NCBI RefSeq assembly: GCF_015752315.1
Contig: NZ_JADOVJ010000001.1
Coordinates: forward strand, 434,001-498,000
DNA length: 64,000 bases
Direction: 5' to 3'
From: Nocardioides luteus
GTDB lineage: Bacteria; Actinomycetota; Actinomycetes; Propionibacteriales; Nocardioidaceae
Every line of letters begins with the position of its first letter. Position 1 is the first letter of the stretch. Under the pieces are notes generated by a model that worked only from the letters and a program-made list of their open reading frames with translations, ran no database searches and was not told the DNA's origin. The position numbers were made by a program, and so were the translations under genes. Positions 60,780 through 64,000 of the stretch are shown here, piece by piece.

Positions 60780-61454
60780 TCAGGCGGCGGGCACGGCGAG
60801 CGCGGAGGCAAGCGCTTCTGTCAGAGACTTGGCGCAATTGGGCGCATACGTTGCTGCCCAACCACCTGCGCGCTCGATGAATTCGGAGAGCCGAACGTCC
60901 GCCGCGTCGAGTGCGGCCTTGAGCTCGCGCTCGCTGGTCTGTATCTGAGCGGTGATGTCATCGCCTTCATCACCATCGTCCTGCACAACCGTCGCAACGC
61001 CGTGTTCGAGAGTAACCCCAATGCTTGGATCATGACCGAGCCATACCCCGCTATTGGCGGTGAGAGAGTCGCGCAGTTCGTGGCGCTCATCGATGCTCAA
61101 GCAACAACCGGGCACGATGGTCGTTGCGCCGTATGTAAATCGCGGACCGCCCCATCCTAGGGGCCGCGTTGGGTCCTGGGGCGAAGGATCGAGAGCACGC
61201 TCAAGATAGTCCGTGATGGTCTGCGCAGGTTTGAGGTTCTCGTCGAGGTAGAACCAGTGGAGTACCGCGTGGACTGCCGAGCCGATCTCGCGATCGCTGC
61301 ACTCGCGGCTGAGGGCGACATGCGTGAACTTGTTGCTTCCAAGGACTGGCCAGAGTGAAAAGCCGATCTCGTCGGCTGTTTCGATCACGATGTCGACTCG
61401 CAGGCGTTGTGGAGTCACGACAAGGAGGTTATGACCGCATCGGGGCACGGTCAT
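60780..61454 (-). CDS. Unrecognised protein divergent from hipBA
   Basis: This protein of about 224 residues has no signal or membrane segment and mixed alpha/beta character: TPQRLRVDIVIETADEIGFS, then HAVLHWFYLDENLKPAQTI, GHDPSIGVTLEHGVATVV and a strongly acidic run (QDDGDEGDDI) before a helical tail. No family was recognised. The ATG at 61454 lies six bases from the first HipB-type operator and lacks a ribosome site, so a leaderless transcript is likely; a GTG 12 codons further in is the alternative. Sharing of operators with hipBA suggests joint control, and it could be an accessory element of that module. Confidence 0.55.
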   Translation of the reverse strand: MTVPRCGHNLLVVTPQRLRVDIVIETADEIGFSLWPVLGSNKFTHVALSRECSDREIGSAVHAVLHWFYLDENLKPAQTITDYLERALDPSPQDPTRPLGWGGPRFTYGATTIVPGCCLSIDERHELRDSLTANSGVWLGHDPSIGVTLEHGVATVVQDDGDEGDDITAQIQTSERELKAALDAADVRLSEFIERAGGWAATYAPNCAKSLTEALASALAVPAA

Positions 61455-61459
61455 GCGGT

Positions 61460-61531
61460 TATCGGGAAATCGCGATACCGTTGCATTATCGGGTTTTCCC
61501 GATACGCTCCTCCTATCGGAAAATAGCGATA
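61460..61531. promoter_or_regulatory. Three tandem HipB-type operators at 27-bp spacing
   Basis: Three sites of the form TATCG-N8-CGATA occur at 61460-61477, 61487-61504 and 61514-61531. Their centres are exactly 27 bp apart. They match the layout of Escherichia coli HipB operators (TATCC-N8-GGATA). They fill the divergent gap between hipB and the gene at 60780 and probably allow cooperative autorepression of both directions. Confidence 0.85.
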
Positions 61532-61540
61532 GGAGGAGCG
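61505..61540 (+). promoter_or_regulatory. 36-bp palindrome masking the hipB ribosome site
   Basis: The third operator is extended outward on both sides into a perfect stem of 14 bp (CGCTCCTCCTATCG with CGATAGGAGGAGCG) around 8 bases. The right arm contains the AGGAGGAG ribosome site for the hipB ATG at 61547, so the mRNA hairpin would bury it. DNA operator and translational lever thus occupy the same bases. Confidence 0.75.
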
Positions 61541-61546
61541 AGCGAG

Positions 61547-61789
61547 ATGAGTAGTGCGCGACTGCGGGCGCCCGCCGACTTCGGCCTGGCGATTCAGCAG
61601 GCAAGGCTGGCCGGCGGCATGACGCAGACGGATCTGGCGGCTGCGGTGGGCGTGCCACAGAGCACGGTCAGCGACGTCGAATCAGGCAAGTCGACGATCT
61701 ACATGCGCCGTCTCCTCGACATGATGCGCGCAACCGGAGTCGAGCTCACTGCCACGTGGGAGGACGAGCGCGATGCGGCTCGCGGTTGA
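61547..61789 (+). CDS. hipB: HipB-type antitoxin, Xre-family DNA-binding protein
   Basis: This 80-residue protein has one helix-turn-helix at about 13-65 (IQQARLAGGMTQTDLAAAVG and the recognition helix QSTVSDVESGK) and a short C-terminal strand ELTATWEDE as in HipB. It binds and neutralises HipA and represses the operon at the sites upstream. It overlaps hipA by 17 bp, so the two are made together. The ATG at 61547 is the first after the ribosome site. Confidence 0.9.
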   Translation: MSSARLRAPADFGLAIQQARLAGGMTQTDLAAAVGVPQSTVSDVESGKSTIYMRRLLDMMRATGVELTATWEDERDAARG

Positions 61790-63017
61790 GCTCTACGGCA
61801 CGATCGTCGGCGAGCTGATCGGCCAGCCTGCGACGTACGACTTCGTCCCGAGCAATGACGGAGTCGAGCGCTTCGGGGCGAACAGCTCCGTGCTCTCGGT
61901 GGCCGTTCCCCTCGTCGCCGTGTCGCGCAAGCATCAGGCCTCGCGGCGCCGCAACTGGTTCGCCGAGCTGCTACCCGAGGGGGACCAGTACGACTACATG
62001 CTGCGGCAGGCGGGGCTGCGGCGTGGGGACACCCTGGGGTTCCTCGCTCGCTACGGTCGTGATGTCGCAGGAGCGCTCCAGATCTGGGATCTCGATGACC
62101 CGACAGAGCCGAAGACGCCGTCGCTCCGACCTGTCGACGATGCCGGAGTCCGGCAACTGCTCGAGGATCCGGTCGGTGCGCCGCTGGCCAACGAGTCGTT
62201 GCTCGGGAAGTCGTCTCTCGCGGGTGTTCAGCCGAAGGTCGTTCTCGTTCGTCAGGACGGCGGGTGGGCGCGGGCACTGGGCGGTCATCCGACGAGCCAC
62301 ATTCTCAAGCCGCAGTTGGAACGGCGTCCGAGTGTGATCTTCGACGAGGAGTACGGCGCCCGGATCTCGCGAGCGCTCGGGCTGGCCAGTCACGACACCT
62401 GGATCGACGACTTCGATGGTCTGCCCACACTGGTCATCGAGCGCTTCGATCGCTCGGCCGCCGGACGGATTCACCAGGAGGATTTCAGTCAGGTTCTGGG
62501 AGCCTCGGGAGATCAGAAGTATCAGGAGTACGGCGGTCTGGTGAGCCTGCGTCGCATCGCCGATACGCTCCAGCGGACTACGCGCACGGCTGACATTGTG
62601 ACCCTTGCGCGGATGGTCGTGCTCGCGGTCGCCGTCGGCAACCTCGACATGCACGCGAAGAACCTTGGCATCCTCCATCCGTTCGATGACGAACCCCGCC
62701 TCGCGCCCGCATACGACGTCGTACCTCAAGCCCACATCCCCGATATCGACGGGAAGATGGCTCTCGCCGTCAATGGGACATACCGCCACGCCGGTCTCAC
62801 CACGGCTGATCTGGTCGCCGAGATCACGAAGTGGGGCGTACGTCGTGCCGACTCGATCGTGGCCGACTGCCTTGCGGACATCGCGGAGGTGGTGAGCAAA
62901 GAGGATCCGCTGGAGGGCGCCCACCCGAGGCTCCAGCAAGACATCTCGACCTTCGTACGGAATCTCCGCAACGACGACCCCGTTGGTCGACCCGGGAGTT
63001 CTGGGGTCTCTGGGTGA
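61773..63017 (+). CDS. hipA: HipA-type Ser/Thr kinase toxin
   Basis: This 414-residue kinase toxin has the N-terminal HipA domain, a phosphate-binding loop SLAGVQPK with Ser148 equal to the autophosphorylated Ser150 of E. coli HipA, the catalytic GNLDMHAKNLG (Asp292, Asn297) and the metal-binding Asp315 in APAYDVV. HipA kinases phosphorylate glutamyl-tRNA synthetase or other targets and cause growth arrest. All key residues are kept, so it should be active. It overlaps hipB and ends 42 bp before a DoxX-like gene. Confidence 0.93.
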   Translation: MRLAVELYGTIVGELIGQPATYDFVPSNDGVERFGANSSVLSVAVPLVAVSRKHQASRRRNWFAELLPEGDQYDYMLRQAGLRRGDTLGFLARYGRDVAGALQIWDLDDPTEPKTPSLRPVDDAGVRQLLEDPVGAPLANESLLGKSSLAGVQPKVVLVRQDGGWARALGGHPTSHILKPQLERRPSVIFDEEYGARISRALGLASHDTWIDDFDGLPTLVIERFDRSAAGRIHQEDFSQVLGASGDQKYQEYGGLVSLRRIADTLQRTTRTADIVTLARMVVLAVAVGNLDMHAKNLGILHPFDDEPRLAPAYDVVPQAHIPDIDGKMALAVNGTYRHAGLTTADLVAEITKWGVRRADSIVADCLADIAEVVSKEDPLEGAHPRLQQDISTFVRNLRNDDPVGRPGSSGVSG

Positions 63018-63059
63018 CTCCACCGCTCCCGCGTTGGGCGAGCGTGACAGAGTCGTCCT

Positions 63060-63460
63060 GTGCGAACTAACTCTTCTCTCGACCTCCCGCTCGTCGGGCT
63101 GGCCGCGCTGTTCCTGGGGTCGGGGACCCTGCATCTGGTGAGACCCCAGGTCTTCGAGCCGATCGTGCCGCCGGCGCTGCCGGAGCCGCGCAAGGTGGTC
63201 GAGGTCTCCGGGGTGGCCGAGATCGCGTGCGGGCTGGGGCTGCTGCATCCGAAGACCCGCCGGATCGCGGGGCTGGCCAGCGCCGCGCTGCTGGTCGGGG
63301 TGTTCCCTGCCAACGTGCAGATGAGCGTCGATGCGGGGAAGCGGGCCAACCGGAAGCGGACCGCCAAGTCGGCCGGGTTCTTCGCCGGTACGCTGGCACG
63401 GCTGCCGCTGCAGTGGCCGATGATCAAGGTGGCGCTGCGCGCCGGAAAGGGGACCGGCGC

Positions 63461-63464
<4 letters not shown>
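63060..63464 (+). CDS. DoxX-like small membrane protein
   Basis: This 134-residue protein has four hydrophobic segments and the DoxX-like pattern LVGLAALFLGSGTLHLVRPQ, VSGVAEIACGLGLL and AALLVGVFPANVQM. The role of such proteins is unclear (redox or quinone-linked in some cases). It starts with GTG at 63060 and its stop overlaps the aldo/keto reductase start by four bases. Confidence 0.82.

Positions 63465-64000
<536 letters not shown>

Overview
The window looks like chromosome from a high-GC actinobacterium, most likely of the Nocardioides type (Propionibacteriales). GTG starts are frequent and genes are dense. Typical actinobacterial markers are present: purS/purQ/small purL, DUF3073, a WhiB7 with AT-hook, an SCP-like protein beside purF, DrrAB-type and DHA2 exporters, and MacS/MacR-like signalling genes. 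No insertion sequence, phage gene or CRISPR array was seen. Genus assignment is inference.

Layout. 0-1 kb: purS-purQ. 1-10 kb: two closely similar DUF1906 secreted proteins (971-2323, 8695-10047) bracket a TetR/MFS efflux pair, a GSP17M-like membrane protein and a compact putative secreted-effector locus: a small helical protein with a proline-rich tail, a 598-residue protein with a WXG-like N-terminus, RTX repeats and an M91-like HEXXH domain, then two related lipoproteins. 10-18.8 kb: Tat sulfatase, purL, a DUF2306/TetR pair, a surface CAP protein and a second DHA2 exporter behind a SoxR-like box. 18.8-26 kb: DrrAB-type ABC exporter, WYL regulator, acetyltransferase, serine hydrolase, SCP-like protein, M20 peptidase. 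25.8-31.6 kb: three tandem paralogous GAF-GAF histidine kinases; two lack the phosphoacceptor histidine. 31.7-37 kb: purF, purM, a REPIN-like repeat, PhoX-type phosphatase and DUF3073.

37-48.7 kb: a beta-propeller-like protein, a very large zinc-ribbon membrane protein, tRNA-Phe, tRNA-Glu, a two-component pair, a lipase-like protein with a glycine-rich membrane segment, tRNA-Asp, a repeat-bearing non-coding stretch and two poorly characterised envelope-type genes. 48.7-53.2 kb: whiB7 with a leader peptide, a small zincin, two CrcB fluoride channels, an RsbW-like ATPase and ndh. 53.3-56.2 kb: a translationally coupled operon of alpha/beta hydrolase, PF10118-type protein with a ferritin-like diiron residue pattern, and an FNR-ferredoxin reductase; I read it as an oxygenase system. 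57-60.7 kb: an IclR regulator divergent from hydratase, acylating acetaldehyde dehydrogenase and aldolase, the terminal meta-cleavage pathway. 60.8-63 kb: an unrecognised gene divergent from a hipBA module whose promoter holds three identical-format operators spaced exactly 27 bp apart. The window ends in DoxX-like and aldo/keto reductase genes, the latter cut by the edge.

How the genes connect: purSQ, purL, purF and purM supply most of the early de novo purine steps, dispersed among unrelated genes. The strongest candidates for undescribed biology are the RTX-M91 effector locus, the kinase trio, the hipBA control region and the diiron/reductase operon.
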